Source of the DNA: Owenia fusiformis
Lineage: Eukaryota > Annelida > Polychaeta > Sabellida > Oweniidae
Direction of reading: 5' to 3'
DNA: 64,000 nt
Assembly: GCA_903813345.2 (NCBI GenBank)
Contig: CAIIXF020000004.1
Span: 11,988,196-12,052,195 of the forward strand
A program made the translations under genes and the position numbers. Positions 1-13,600 of this stretch are shown one piece after another; within the stretch, counting starts at the first letter, position 1, and every line of letters begins with the position of its first letter. The notes under the pieces are model-generated. The model worked only from the letters and a program-made list of their open reading frames with translations, was not told where the DNA came from and searched no databases.

Positions 1-417
1 AAAGTTACACAGGCATTTGTTTTTAAGATATTTCATATTTGTTAAAATTTTCAAAATGCCAAACATTGCATTGTTAAGAACAGGTGTATCGTTTATCGAA
101 GTCCTCGTCTGTAACTCTGCTTCATTTCGGATCACGGGGCCGACTTTAAGTCGAGTACCTCCTCCCTCCTTAAAAAGGGGGTTAAGGTTGGGTCACCGGA
201 AGTTGAGAGATTTTTCGATTTCACCTCGTTTATTTCATGTAAGAATAACATTTGTTTTATTAATATTAATTGTTACGAGCTTACCGTAAGTTCAGGAATG
301 ATAATAGCTTACCAATCATTTTAGAGTAAATGTAAGGCTGCCTCGCCTGTTATTAAGGGTATTTACACAGTAAAAAACATTTAGATATTATGTTAGAACT
401 GATTTGAAAAAGTACAC
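1..417. other. No gene recognised; AT-rich flank
   Basis: The open frame over 17-289 begins at a TTG and has no recognisable domain, splice context or cysteine pattern. I see nothing else that I can support here. Confidence 0.4.
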
Positions 418-720
418 TAACGCTGTCGGTCAGCTTAGTATAACGCTGTCGGTCAGCTTGGCTACTACGCCTTTACTTGTTGCTCAGAGCAAATATCGAG
501 ATTCACAAGTTTTCATAGAGTGTAACGCTGTCGGTCAGCTAGGCTACTACGCCTTTACGTATTGCTCAGAACAAAATATTATGATTTACAGATTTAGAGT
601 TTAACGCTGTCGGCCAGCCTGACTGCCGAGCAAAGCGAATATTACAGAATTTGATATTGACATTGTTCATGTACGATGCTGTCGGTCAGCAAAAAATGTT
701 GCTCAGAGTAACATTCAGAT
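418..720. repeat. Short tandem repeat array with an 18-bp core
   Basis: Five copies of a core close to TAACGCTGTCGGTCAGCT start near 418, 440, 523, 602 and 673. The later ones are separated by about 70-83 bp of shared spacer that includes CTACTACGCCTTTAC and TTGCTCAGAG. The core is a partial palindrome (GCTG...CAGC). The open frame over 404-604 is a by-product of the repeat. Confidence 0.75.
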
Positions 721-2200
721 GTTGAGATTTGTGATATGGAACGGGATGTATAGTTGCTTGATGTAAATGGACTGATGAATAAATGTCATACTCGCCCACA
801 AGGCCATTACTATTTGAAAGTTAATTTGGTAGTTGTGTTCTATGTTTTTGGTAAACGTGGAGTTTAGTTTACTTAAGGTCATGTTTATGTTGGTATTATT
901 CATTAATTAAGCCAAGTTTAAATACGCAGGTGGCGGTAATGGAATAGAAAATCAGTACATGGTCTTCTTTAGAAACGGGTTTACAAAGTTTGGAGGTATT
1001 ATAATTGTTGATGATAGAAAATAAATCTAATAAATGTTTAAGTATCAATTAATGACATTGCAATTTTTCTTCGTGGAGTACGCATCCTCTCCTCTGTTCA
1101 TAAAATATTGCCTATACAGTAGTATAATTTTATATATATTATATATTTACTTTATAATATATTGCAATATGTCTAGTTCTATAAGAAAATAGATTGAATT
1201 AAATTATCTAAGATTTGGGAGGAAAGTGCCACGTCCATATTTCATATTTGATTAAAAATATCTACTGCATTGGGCAAATATAGTCGTTTTTATCAAGTAA
1301 GTCAAAATATTAATATACTGGCTGTACTAATTCCCCAAAACTTTCTATCATTGACGTCATCGATTTCAATCATTTGCATATAGCAAATCAGCGCAGCGGA
1401 AATCGTCGATTTTCTTGACTTTATGGAAAGGTGAATACTGCTCATTGTTTTGTTTTGTTTTGTTTTTTTGACGCCCTAATGTTACGCTAATTGATGATTT
1501 GCGATTACCGGATGGATTCTATCTTGTAGTGACGTCACAATAAGGCCACACTGCTATATCTTTTTAATTTTGAGAGATTATCTTCTGTATTTCGTATTTT
1601 ATTGAATTATTTTTCACGAAAGCGTTCGATTTGGCTAGATCAACTTTCATGCTTAGCACATACCAAGTCTAAGATCTTACTGACATGATTTAGATAGTAG
1701 TTAAGCCCCCCCCCCCCCCCGATTTTGAAAAAACGCTTATAGGTACGATGTTTAGTATGAATTTCACCCGAACTTCGAACATGTATAGATATACGCATAA
1801 TCTAGTCAAATTGGCTTACCTGGTAAATATTCGACCCATGGTTTTCATAAAAGAAACGATAATATTTTTAGCTCAAAACTACCACATGTCCGCCATTTTG
1901 TGATTCCATCATGCCTAATATCATTTCTATATGACGTGTTTTGTCAAATTTTTATTTAGAAATTAAATTAATATTTGAATGGTTGTTTATTTATTGACGT
2001 AACTATTAAAATTCAATTAAAAGGGACGTAAGTACTCAAGAAGAACGAATTATGATTGTGTTTCTGTCACAGTTTTTATTTTACAATCTCCCCCCAGTAT
2101 CTACCTTTTCAATCCTCTCTTCCAAGATTTCATCTAACACATCTTTTTTTACCCTTCACCAAATATATACTTACAAAATGTTCCCTGTAATATTTAGAGG
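721..2200. other. AT-rich DNA without recognised gene
   Basis: This stretch holds a homopolymer C run near 1707-1720 and scattered GACGTCA-like words. The open frame on the minus strand at 715-903 shows no family features. I see no splice-consistent coding exon. Confidence 0.4.
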
Positions 2201-2310
2201 TTATGTCACTATGACGTGAAATATGCCTGAGTTCTCCCAATATAGGCCGACCTTGGGAGGCTCTATATTTGGGCAAGAACGAAGGCATATTTTACGTCAT
2301 AGTGACATAA
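2201..2310. mobile_element. Foldback (hairpin) MITE-like element
   Basis: The left arm begins TTATGTCACTATGACGTGAA and the right arm is its near-perfect reverse complement ending at 2310, with one mismatch across 28 bp. The spacer contains a second inner palindrome around CCAATATAGG. The structure fits a foldback MITE; no transposase is present and the family is not identified. Confidence 0.7.
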
Positions 2311-3301
2311 CTGATGTATTACATGCCTTTGTTCCCATGGTTACTTTGTATCAATGACGTGACGTCATGATATTATCATGGTTATTAAAGAAATCTAATA
2401 TCAAAACGAGGTAAGCGGGCTATATCGGGGTAATCGGGCAATATCGGTGGATATAGCTCGCTAACTTTCCCATTGACTTCCATACAAATGCTTCGCTAGG
2501 TATGTAATACATACATGTATATATCTATAATTCTAATATGATACGTGACGTCACAATAGCTAGAACAATTGATTTACTGGTCTATATTGGAGAATGTATG
2601 ACCACAAAAATTCATAAATGCAAAGAGTTGTGTTTCTTGTCTGTTCATCATATTAGAATCGTAACAAAGACCTCGATTTTATGTTTTATGTCAAATACAT
2701 GACCTCAAATTATATTCTGGCCATTGCTAAAGACCTCAATCGCTACGCGATTTCGGTCTTTTAACAAGGAACAGAATAAAATGTTCGGTCATATATTACG
2801 CCATAAATCATAAAATCTTAGTCTTTATTCCGTAAATAGATAGTACGTATTCTAACACTCATGCATACGAATGCATTATAGACACATACATGTCAAAAAT
2901 ATAGAAACTACTTGTGAATATACTGTATATGTATTTTAGATTATGATTTCCAAACTACAAGTAATATATGTTAATATATTCAAATTATTCCATTTTTATC
3001 GAGGTGAATACATGTCGTTCCTTCAGTATAACCAAGATACAGCCATTCTAGTCCGATTCAAGATATTAGCATCTTTCATCCTCAAAAGTCATACGTGCAA
3101 GATGACTTGTGACATCATTGGTTATAAACATCAACAACATGGCAACGGATACACCGTTACTATGACTACCCATGCTCATACTAAATATATAAGCTTTGGC
3201 GTCATAACAATGAAGGTTGGTTGCCATGCGTATCCAAGTATTTCCTATACTACATAATAATACATACAAGGCTATATAAAATATGTTAATATATTATGAG
3301 G

Positions 3302-3445
3302 TTATATAATGGTTCTTTCTGTATATCGTGTTTATACTCGAGTGAGTATATGGTATATTCACAAGTGAGCGTAGCGAACGAGTGAATATATTATATGCTC
3401 ACGAGAGTATAAAATACACGATATACAGAATGAACCATTATATAA
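3302..3445. mobile_element. Foldback element, about 144 bp
   Basis: TTATATAATGGTTC at the left pairs with GAACCATTATATAA at the right. The pairing continues inward through GTATATCGTG / CACGATATAC and onward to a centre near 3370. This is a long imperfect hairpin, typical of foldback MITEs. It directly abuts the next element. Confidence 0.75.
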
Positions 3446-3455
3446 TCTTATCATG

Positions 3456-3793
3456 CCACTCTAAGTTCAATTACAGTTGATTCGAACACAATCATAACAA
3501 TTAAAAACCATAAAAATATCCCATAGCCAACTCAATAATACTGATGTTGATCTCGAACCATTTATGACGTGGCTTGATTCTAGCAAATCATGCCGGAACC
3601 ATTTATGGCGTCGCTTGATTCTAGGAAATCATGAAAATTTTATTTTTTATTAATTAGTTCCCAGAATGCACTTCTACAGTGGTATACGCTGGAGTGTATA
3701 CGGAGGAGTTGTATACGATGACGATATACCACTCTCCACTGTATATCGTTGCTATAGACCCATGTTATACAACTGTAATTGGACTTAGAGTGG
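3456..3793. mobile_element. MITE with about 24-bp terminal inverted repeats
   Basis: The left end CCACTCTAAGTTCAATTACA is matched in reverse complement by the right end, which finishes GGACTTAGAGTGG at 3793. An internal inverted repeat around GTGGTATACGCTGG / CGATATACCACTCTCCACTG lies near the right end. It has no coding capacity. Confidence 0.75.
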
Positions 3794-4548
3794 TAAAACC
3801 CAACTTACATACATGTTCATACAATATTACTCAATCGTATTTATAATGTAACGTATTTATACGCACACGTATACAAACACACACACGTATATATTATGCT
3901 TATTACTCATGTATATACAAGGTTATAGTATGGTATAATAAGGTAATTAATAATGTATATATTTCATTTATACAACAGACGTCACACCAATATGACAATA
4001 CATGACAACAGTATCAGTAAACAAAATTCCTGAATTATTATCGCAAAGGGTCAATTGTCCCCAGTTCGTGCGAAGTGTAAGAGCAAATGTGACTGGGGCT
4101 TAAATGGAACTACCGTTGTAGTATTCCCGATAATGCCTAGCTCACACAGCTTGACAGACAAAACAACAAATGACGGCACGATATAAATGAATCAAACTCT
4201 CAATACTCAATTGGCCGTGCGCCGACCAATGAATCTGAGGCTTAAGTGGGGTAGGCATAAGGGAGCAATTCGAGTAAGGGCTATCAACAACAAGGAATTA
4301 TATTGGCATTCATGATAAATAAAACGGTACAGGCTGAACAAGGAACATGAGTAATGTCACAAGCGAAAAATGTCTTTCGACCTAGGCTTGTGTTTCATTC
4401 ACATTGTTTGTAAAAGTATATAGCTTGGGCATTGTGGTACCCCTGTATCGATTTACAGTAATCAAGTCGGTGTCGGGACTCGGTTGTCGGTTAATAGGGC
4501 TAATCATAGAAATATACAATAATGTTTCTCTAGACTTGAACATTCTTA
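3794..4548. other. Intergenic / 3' flank of the mosaic gene
   Basis: This is AT-rich DNA downstream of the stop codon of the minus-strand gene. A short stretch near 4090-4110 (AGCAAATGTGACTGGGGC) resembles the ends of the GTCACATTTG-type MITEs found elsewhere in the window. I could not find a clear AATAAA on the minus strand close to the stop. Confidence 0.4.
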
Positions 4549-4666
4549 TTACTGAGTTTCAGGTGTTGGTTCAAAGTCTGCACAGAACCTTGCTCTACAT
4601 CCACGAGCGACCCACATTTCCTTTGTATTTTCATCAAAGCCCCATTTGTCCTCAGAACACTGCGTT
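4549..4666 (-). CDS. Exon 11: C-terminal half of the DUF3011-like domain and stop
   Basis: The exon follows a strong acceptor (TTTCTTTTTGCAG). It reads TQCSEDKWGFDENTKEMWVA followed by RGCRARF and ends at TAA (4551-4549). The W-G ... W-V-x-R-G-C-R-A-x-F signature is diagnostic of DUF3011-like domains, which are Cys/Trp-rich and of uncertain, possibly lectin-like, role. The frame agrees with the phase-2 end of exon 10. Confidence 0.75.
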
Positions 4667-7600
4667 CTGCAAAAAGAAATACGTAATTATCTTACATGTA
4701 AATCACAGAGGATTGGCTCCAAGATTGCAACTTCTATATTTTTGCAATATATGGGCGTCGTGATTACAAAATTCGAATTCAAATAGGCGCCATTTTGTTC
4801 ACTTGAACATTTGAGTCGAAATTTTGTTCTTATTGAAATAAGAAAAATTCAAATTTATAGACGGTTATAATTTCAGAAAATAAATTTTCATTGTTGGAAA
4901 ATATCGAGTTTAGATCCTTAGAGCCAAGCCTCCTTGCATGTAGATCAGACTCATAGACCCACGTTGAGATACAATTAGGTAGACTATATATTTTACAAAG
5001 AGGTTACAGTTCAACACGTTTGTTATACAATCAGTATAATTATAATTCATCTCATATCCCCTCCATCATTTGGAAACTAGCTCTCAAAGCGTCCTGTTAC
5101 TGTTATTGTCATTTCTATTCGATCTCACCTTGATATCTGTCTGTCTACCGTTGGGGTCTTTAATTGAAATGATTGCAAGAATTGAGCGTCGTCGTGTACA
5201 GAGCAGGTTACGTTTCTCCATCGAACACTGAAGCAGTCGAAACAATGAGCACCTGAAAGAAAAACAATAATAGAACAAAGAATAACAATTAATGATAGAA
5301 ATGAAAAATAAATAAATAAAGATAAGATTTTGTGCATGATACTATTAGCTATTCTAAGACGTGTTATAACCACGTTACGATCATGCCATAACAAATCAAG
5401 ACCGGTAGACATGTTAAAGTGCATATATAAAATAGGTATTCACAACCATTTTCAAAAACAAATCGTACCTTTTTCACATCGATCACCTTCAGCTCCAGAG
5501 GGGCAGAGACATCTAAAATTTCCCCCAAACGTGTTTATACATACGGCCTTCTCGCCATAACAAGGGTTCGATCTGCATGCATTTTCTACATTAAAAGAAA
5601 TAAATGCACTCACATAATTCATAGAATGGTTAATTATCTGCTTCACAGGAATGAGTCTCTTTATCTTCTCCATCTCGAATAACTTCACTAGAGCATGAAC
5701 ATATACAAGTCAATGGCAAATTTTGACAGCATTATGTAGAGTAATGTAATGTAATATAATATAATATATATAATATAATATAATATAATATAATATATAT
5801 TTAGATATGATTGCCATATTTACATATTTACGTTTCTCGATATACCATTTGTGCAATCTGTTTATGAATATTTAATTACTTTAAACAGATTTGGTTATCA
5901 AGAAAAAGGAGCTTGATTTACGATCTTTTATATTTTTCTATAGCAGACAATGTTCTATCACTTACCATTTGAAGGCCATGAGCAGTTGAAGTTGGAATCA
6001 GGAACGTCTAAAAAGTAAATTGTTTGTGTATTATTTCACACATGTAAGAGATTTTTTCAAGCTAAAGGTAACAGAGGTTAACATTATTTATCATTACTTA
6101 TTGGGCAGCTCTTGTATGTCTATCAATTTATTATTAGTATTTAACTGAGTGATATATTTGTATATCGTATGATCTGTAAAATGAAACCTTCTGATTGGTC
6201 AGTTATTGTGCTGTACCAATCTGTATTGCTACTGAGATTGTCCCCGTTGATCATCTCCGTTGCAATACAGAAAATATTGGTACGGAGGGGACAATCTCCG
6301 TAGCAATACAGAAGATCACACGATAAAAAAGTTATTGAATGATTTGAAGTGCAATACAGGATATATTCTTTCTCGATATTCTGTATTGGCATTCGACTTC
6401 GTCTCGTTCCAATACGGGATTTTCCGAGCAGAATACCAGAATTTTCCGGATGGTCAATTTTCATCATTTTCGTAATTTTAATTTTCCTAATGACAATAAA
6501 CCTCACATTGGATAACATTATAAAGACAATATTTCCGACATTTAATTTTCCGAATTAAATGATTAGGCATAATTACCACATATACAGTATACAATTATTG
6601 ACCTCACCACAGGTCAACCGGCAGAATTGTATATCGAGACTGTAAACTGAGACACTACTGTTGACAGAGACCGTAGGTCGAGGTCAACAGTAGTTTCAAA
6701 GTTTACAGTGGAGGTATATGATTTTGACGGTTGACCGAATACAGAGGTCTGCAATTGTTTTGTTAGTCAGAAGAAGCTAATAATACACATATAGACGACA
6801 GTCATCAATCATGGCTTTCTCCGAACCACGCCAGCAATAATTTTTAAGAAAATCTGAAGACAGTGGTAGCTAAACTCTCTGTTTTCGGCACATCACTGTG
6901 TACTCACTAGTAAATTAATGTTAATTTTACGTTTCTATTTGTATTTTCGCTATACTTGTCGTCTAGCAAAATCAAAATATCACTTTCATCAACGTTTACA
7001 AAATGTCCATCTCCCATGTTTTTTTCTGTAAATATTATGACTTCATATTCCCCATAATTCACAAGTGTAGTACAGTAACACACGCGGTCAATAATATGAT
7101 ATCACATGATGCACAGGTGGGGTACAGGCAAAAATGTTGATCGCCAATTGACCAATCAGATGCGAGTGTTTACACTGAGGTACTAACATATATACTGTAT
7201 TGCACTTTATATCATTCAATAATTTATATGTGGAAAAAATTGAATGACATATCCTGTATTAAGTAGAAATATACTCTTTACTTGGTCTATCATTCGACAC
7301 GACCCTTTGACGGCCATTAAACAGACATTTTGCCCAAGCACCTAGTAGATTCCCTCCACAGCCCGCATCCATCAGTTTTTACTCTCTGGAGTGTTCCCTA
7401 ACCTTGGCAACCTAAGCTCTATTTAGAATCTTACCTTCGCTGCAGTTGATCCCTTGTTTGTTTGGGGGACATATACACTGGAATCCACCATTCCAGGGGA
7501 TAGCAAAACCCGCGTTGCACGGAGCTAAAAATAAAAAAAAATCGTAGGTAGAATCATACTAAGAATATTTCAGGATGCCAATGAGTTTGATTTACCAACG

Positions 7601-10600
7601 TTTTTGATCAACCAATGAGTTCGGTAATTCATGTCATAATTTACTTAACCATGATATCGCCGGGTAAATCATGGATTCTGGTTAATAGTCATGAACAATA
7701 AGCAACTCAGCAGGACAATATGGGTTTATTATAGAACTTAAACCAATTAATTGATATATGGTCACAGGACCATAATCTTTTTATTAAAACATAATATCGC
7801 GATCTCTTAATTAAAATATAAATTCACGATCTCTTAATGCAAATTTAATTTCGCGGTCTCCTAATTATAATATTACATCGCGATCGATCAGTCGATAGGT
7901 CAGGAGTTCAAATCAATACGTGCCAGAGGGTATCTACAATTGGTTTCGCGGCAAAATTGGAATTCATGACGAGAACTACATCTAAATTTAGTAACAAAAC
8001 TCACTTATTCGTGAATTCAAAAACAAGATGCAATAGCTGAAACTTTATAAACCAATCAAATCTGAAGGATTTCACTCAGAACAATCCTATATAAATGAAA
8101 CATTGAAATTGATTTAGTTGTTCTGAACTTTGTCACTTACATTTTACAAATAAATCGTTTTGATATCGAAGAGATGCTACTTTGACAATATGCTGCAATT
8201 ATAGAAAGGTATGTGTCCACTGGGTTTTGCAGGATAGTTCATAATATCTAAACATTCATTTGATTTAGCTTTCTTGGTAATAATTTCAATGCAGTTTTGT
8301 AAGACATAAACTTGAGTTTTCAAAATAATATCCACGTGAGAAAATCAATATGGCGGCTCAAATTTCTCAAAATTCATCAAAATTATTTATTTTGTTCTTC
8401 TGACTGAGCCTTAGCGACATAGATAAATAAATAACATAATTAGAACATCATTACAATCAAAATGTTTGATGCTTTATTTCAAAATATCGAATTGTTGCAC
8501 AAACTGAATAGCTTGAATATCAAAACTTTGCAAATTGGTTCAAAATTTCTAAAAGAAACTGTTTATTCTAGGGACCAACCCGCTGTTTCACTCCAACTAC
8601 AATCAGCCCAGGTCAGGGAGTGATAATTCAGTTTGTCATTTCTTTTGGTAAGACATAAAACACTTTATTTGTAGTTGGGTACTGTTTACCTTATCACAAA
8701 CCCAGGTTACGTCCAAGGTGCACAAAGTTAATTGCAATTCAATTTTGATTCGTTCTTGTGTATTTTGAGGACCAACCTATATAACTATTGATTTCGTCAT
8801 AAAACACATGTAGACAACTGAATACACTTAATTGTCTTTTGCTTTATGTGTGTGAGCGACTAAATCATTTATCTTTATAAAAGTGTTATTAACAGGAGGG
8901 AGATTATGTTTATTCTACTTTCCTATCAGGTTATATACAACACTTCCATAATTCAATATTTAATCCCATATTACAAGCATTTCTTCTAGTAATTTTCAAC
9001 TATAACTATTTAGGCCAATCCTATCTTTCAAATTTTATCCCCAATCTTATTTCTATATTTCAAACCCCCATAAACCATTTCCTAAAAGATATACACCATG
9101 AATCGTGCTATTTTGAGTGTCTGGGAAGTTATTTTTTGATGTTACTTTGTAAACTGTTATTCTCAATTATGTATCGTATTGTGTTGTTCATTATCAGTTA
9201 TATTTTGTCGTAGAATGTAGAGTACAATGTTTGTCAGTCAATTTTACATCAATGTTTCCCAATTTTACATCAATGTTTCCCAATTTTACAAATATATTCA
9301 TTTTACAAGTGCAATAAATTGAATCATGAAACAACTATTTCTCTTGCCTGTGATAAAATGTTATAAAATACAATCTAATTGATAGAATATTATATGTTAT
9401 TGAAATATGACATGATATGTCGATCTAATCTTCTTTAGGTCGATAAATCATAATTATTATTATATAAATGTTGAACACATGTAAAATATTTCATATTTCT
9501 TATTCCAGGCCTGTCTGTCTGCCTGTCTGTTTGTCTGTGTGCACTGTGTGTGCCCTTACTGCCTGTCAGTCAGTCAGATTTAAAATTTATAATTGATAAA
9601 ACATATTTTTACACTTACTTTTTTTGATACTGAAAATAAATTGATTTATTGCTATTTTAAATCTTATTTTGTGATTATTGGTTCAAGAGACTCTATGAAG
9701 CTATAATTGTAATCGACCCACGTGCACTCGCCCACTATCCTTCATAATAAATGATACAGAAGCTCAGATATAAGAGGTTGCTGAATATTAAAATCACAGA
9801 GATCGAGAAGAAGCGGGTCCCTTTAAAGGTCAGCAATTTGAATAGCCCTTCATTTAAAGTCTTGGTCACATTTGCTCTACTACGGACGAACGGCGGCGGT
9901 AGGCTCGAAACATTGATATCGGGAATCTACATCGTATTGCTTATTCCTATACTGTATGTTGCTCTCGAGCTTGGAAAGCTACAGCTGCCATACGGTTGTC
10001 GGAGATCAAATGTGACTGAGGCATTGGCGTCATATACTAAATCCCATGGATTAATATACAAGATGGAGTGGTCTTATAGTAGAAGTATATCACTATACAT
10101 GTTACAAAATTCAATAAAGGATAAAAACAAAGTCCTTACCAATCTTGCAGTGTGTACCGTTTCCTTGATAACCAGAAAGACACGTGCAACTAAAATTTCC
10201 GTTTGTGTTCGTACATTCTGCATTATCGCCACAGTTGTTTAGCGAATGGTCAGTGCATGGATCCGGTGCCTCACCTGATGAATAGTTTGATGTTGCGTTT
10301 TTATTCTTGTTTTAAGACGAATATTAGGTATTTGAGATCCAATGTAAAATCATTGATGTGAGAATGAGACAGAAACAATGTTGTACTTGTATTGTATCAA
10401 ATTGTACTATAGAAATAGAATTAATAATGATAGAGATAATACTTTACATGATGTCCCATTCCCTACAAATCCCGATTTGCAAGTACAGTTAGCACTTCCA
10501 TCTAAACCAGTGGAACATTCAGCATTGACGTCACAGTTGTTCAGCACAGGATCTGCACACGGATCACTGCCTGAAACATGATTTGACGGTAAGTCTTTAT

Positions 10601-13600
10601 TTTTTGTATTAAGACGGTCAATCAAGTATAAGAGACACAATTTGATATTACTAATGTGAAAGTGAATAAAAAAATTGTATCCCTCGATGCTTTTGCTACC
10701 TTCAAATTCAAAATTTGGGACGAAAGAGAAACGTTTTTATCAACAATCTTTCCCGATTATCTTGATCACTCATGACAAGCATGACTTATGCCTTAACTAA
10801 TGACAAGCAACAAAATAGGCAACCGTGTAAGTCTTTTATCAAACAAATGATCACCTTTGCGTTTCAAAAAGCTTTTTAGCGAGACATGGAATATCTTAAT
10901 TTTGAACACCGCCTTCCTATTTCCACAATATGAAGCATCAGACTTCCGTCGCATTCAAACCTTTTATAAAAGCATCATTTTGAATAAAATAGCTACATAC
11001 ATGTTAGATGCTCATACTTACTTGTGCTACAGTTCTCAGAGGCCATCGTCGGGACATTGACTGGAAAAAGGCTCCCACCACAAAGGTTCTTTGTACCCGG
11101 ACTTAGGTGGTTGCTTGTGAATTGGAACGCTAACATGTGTCTTGGCACATTGCCATTACATCTATTTAGTGACTCATCCCCATCTGCATTATATGTCGGA
11201 TCTTCGATAGCGATTCTATCTTGAGGTAGGTAATCCGGGTAAAAAGGACCAGCTCTAGTTGAAGCGATTTGGGTCTTGTATGCAATGAAGTCAACTATAT
11301 TTGCTAAAATGGAATGAAAAGTTTTGGATTGGTAATGCTATTTATGACATTGCAAATGCAATTGCATTTACTTTACTAATTGTGGACGACTATATTGAAG
11401 AAGCCATCGATAATTGTAATTTACTGCGATTCATAAGAGAGCTTTCGATAAAGAGTTGTTTTGAAAAAGAAACCAGACTCCTTTGGCGCATCCGAAGGAT
11501 TTTTAAAGAGGGGGGGATTTTGCGTACTGATGGATTGTACCTCCGACACATCCACGCAAAGCTTCTACGTTGCATTGCTAAGGGAGTAAGTGAAAGTTTA
11601 CTTTCAAGTTTACCATATGTATTACTTATATTGAAAGCAGTATATCGTTCCTTGAAACTCTCCTGCTTATGAAAGATGTTAAAACTGCCTTGTCACGTTT
11701 TCAATGTACGGAAAAACAATTTTCCATTCACATTCGTATATTCATTTTTATTCATGGATGTGTGTACTATTGTATTGTATTGTATTGTATTGTATTGTAT
11801 TGTATACTAATCAAATGTGTCTCATTTCCAACATATTTGATATGGTTTACCTGTATTTGAAGTGTCTCCATAGTATAAGCCGACACCATCAGGATACGTA
11901 GAATCTGCATTTTGTATATTATTGCTAGGTGGGGGGAACTCGATGTTTGCTTTTGGGTTGGTCATGGATTTAGAGCCAATTACAAAGTAGCCCAGACCAC
12001 TTATACAATAGCCATCCAGCTCTATGGTTCTGTATGGTAGTCCTCCTGTTTCTCCATTATGAAATATTAATGTGTAGTTGTCCATGACAATGTCCATTGG
12101 GCTTGTATTGTAAAGTTCTACGTATTCCAGAGTTTCGGACGGTGGTTGAGCTGCGTTCAGTTCATTTATCAAAATCGGTTTTCCTAAAATATAATGGTAA
12201 AAAGTACATTCTGATTATAGTTTTTGCGAAGATATTACAACTGTAGGTCTACAGTGTAACACATGAGTGTTTTAACAGGCGAATAAAATAGTCCATGGTA
12301 TGATTTCAGAATGTGGATAATCCGAAGAACGCTTAATGCCTAGGTCACATTTGCTACGATCCATCGGCCGGCGCCCGGGCGATTTGGTGTGTTGTTCAAT
12401 ATTGTATTCAATCTTGAACAAGATACTCAATCGCCCGGGTGCCGTAGTGAAAATCGGAGCAAATGTGACCAAGTCATTAGTGCAGCAACATTTGTACCAA
12501 TAAGGGGGTTCATATGACTTGATTTTTTGTAAATTCCATTTGCTGAACTCCCGGCTTTTGAAAATACGTCGAAATACGTTTTTTCATCACAAGGAATCAA
12601 AAAAGTAACCATTTTGTTTCGAATGTTATACATTTTATGAAAAAATTCAACAAACTATAAGATTTATTTTATCATGAAAAAATATACAATTGAATTGCTA
12701 AATTAATAGGCCCACGGTATGGTAAGATATGCCTTATAGGGTTTCTTTTGAACTGATTCGCTTAGTCAATGCAAAAGTCAATATATATATATATATTATG
12801 CCGACACCGGCAGGGCCAGTGATTTTATGTAGTTTTTAATAATATGTAATTTTATATATTGGCGTGACACTTAAATAAATAAATACATTTATCCAATACT
12901 TGGACGTGTTACGGGTACATAAAGCCGGTTTGTAAAAACTTATATTTTCATCAGCGGGCAGATATAGCTTTACGTCCCGGTCCGAGCGGGCAGATAAAGT
13001 ATATCTGCCCGCTACGTCATAATCGCTGTTCCCGTATTAGTTCTTTTTTGTAATACGTTCGCATACTGTAAACGCCAATGGAGAAAAACGCAGACGATCG
13101 CGATCTATGTGATGCTTTAGAGAAGGGAAGTGGCAGTATACCCTGTTAATAATCAAAGATTTGAACAGGAAAAAAACAAGAATACAAAACTGGACATGAA
13201 TATTTTAAGAATATTCCACGGTTGGTTGCAAAGTTTCTGAACTTTGGCAAATTGAACAATGTGATTAATGGTATGGGATAAACAGATCATCCTATAGTCG
13301 GTTCAGGATATTTGGATTATCCCTTGGCCAATATAATATATCTACCCTCGGGACCTACGGCCCTCGGGTAGATATATTATATTGGCCTCGGGATAATCCC
13401 AATATCCCGAACCTCATATAGGATAATCTCTATACATACATACATACATATATCATCGTAGCAACATTTTCTGTCTAAACATAAATCGACCCCGTATGAT
13501 CCGCATGATACTCGAAAAGCAGCTTGGATGTTTCTACATTTTACATTTTCTACAGTTAAATTTTTAAAATCAGGAGAACATACAAGTATCATCTATCAAA

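Noticed and set aside
9751-10242. 163-codon plus-strand open frame
   Set aside because: It runs through a MITE and antisense to a well-supported EGF exon.
13078-13149. Short plus-strand ATG frame of 23 codons
   Set aside because: Too short, no splice context, and antisense within an intron of the mosaic gene.
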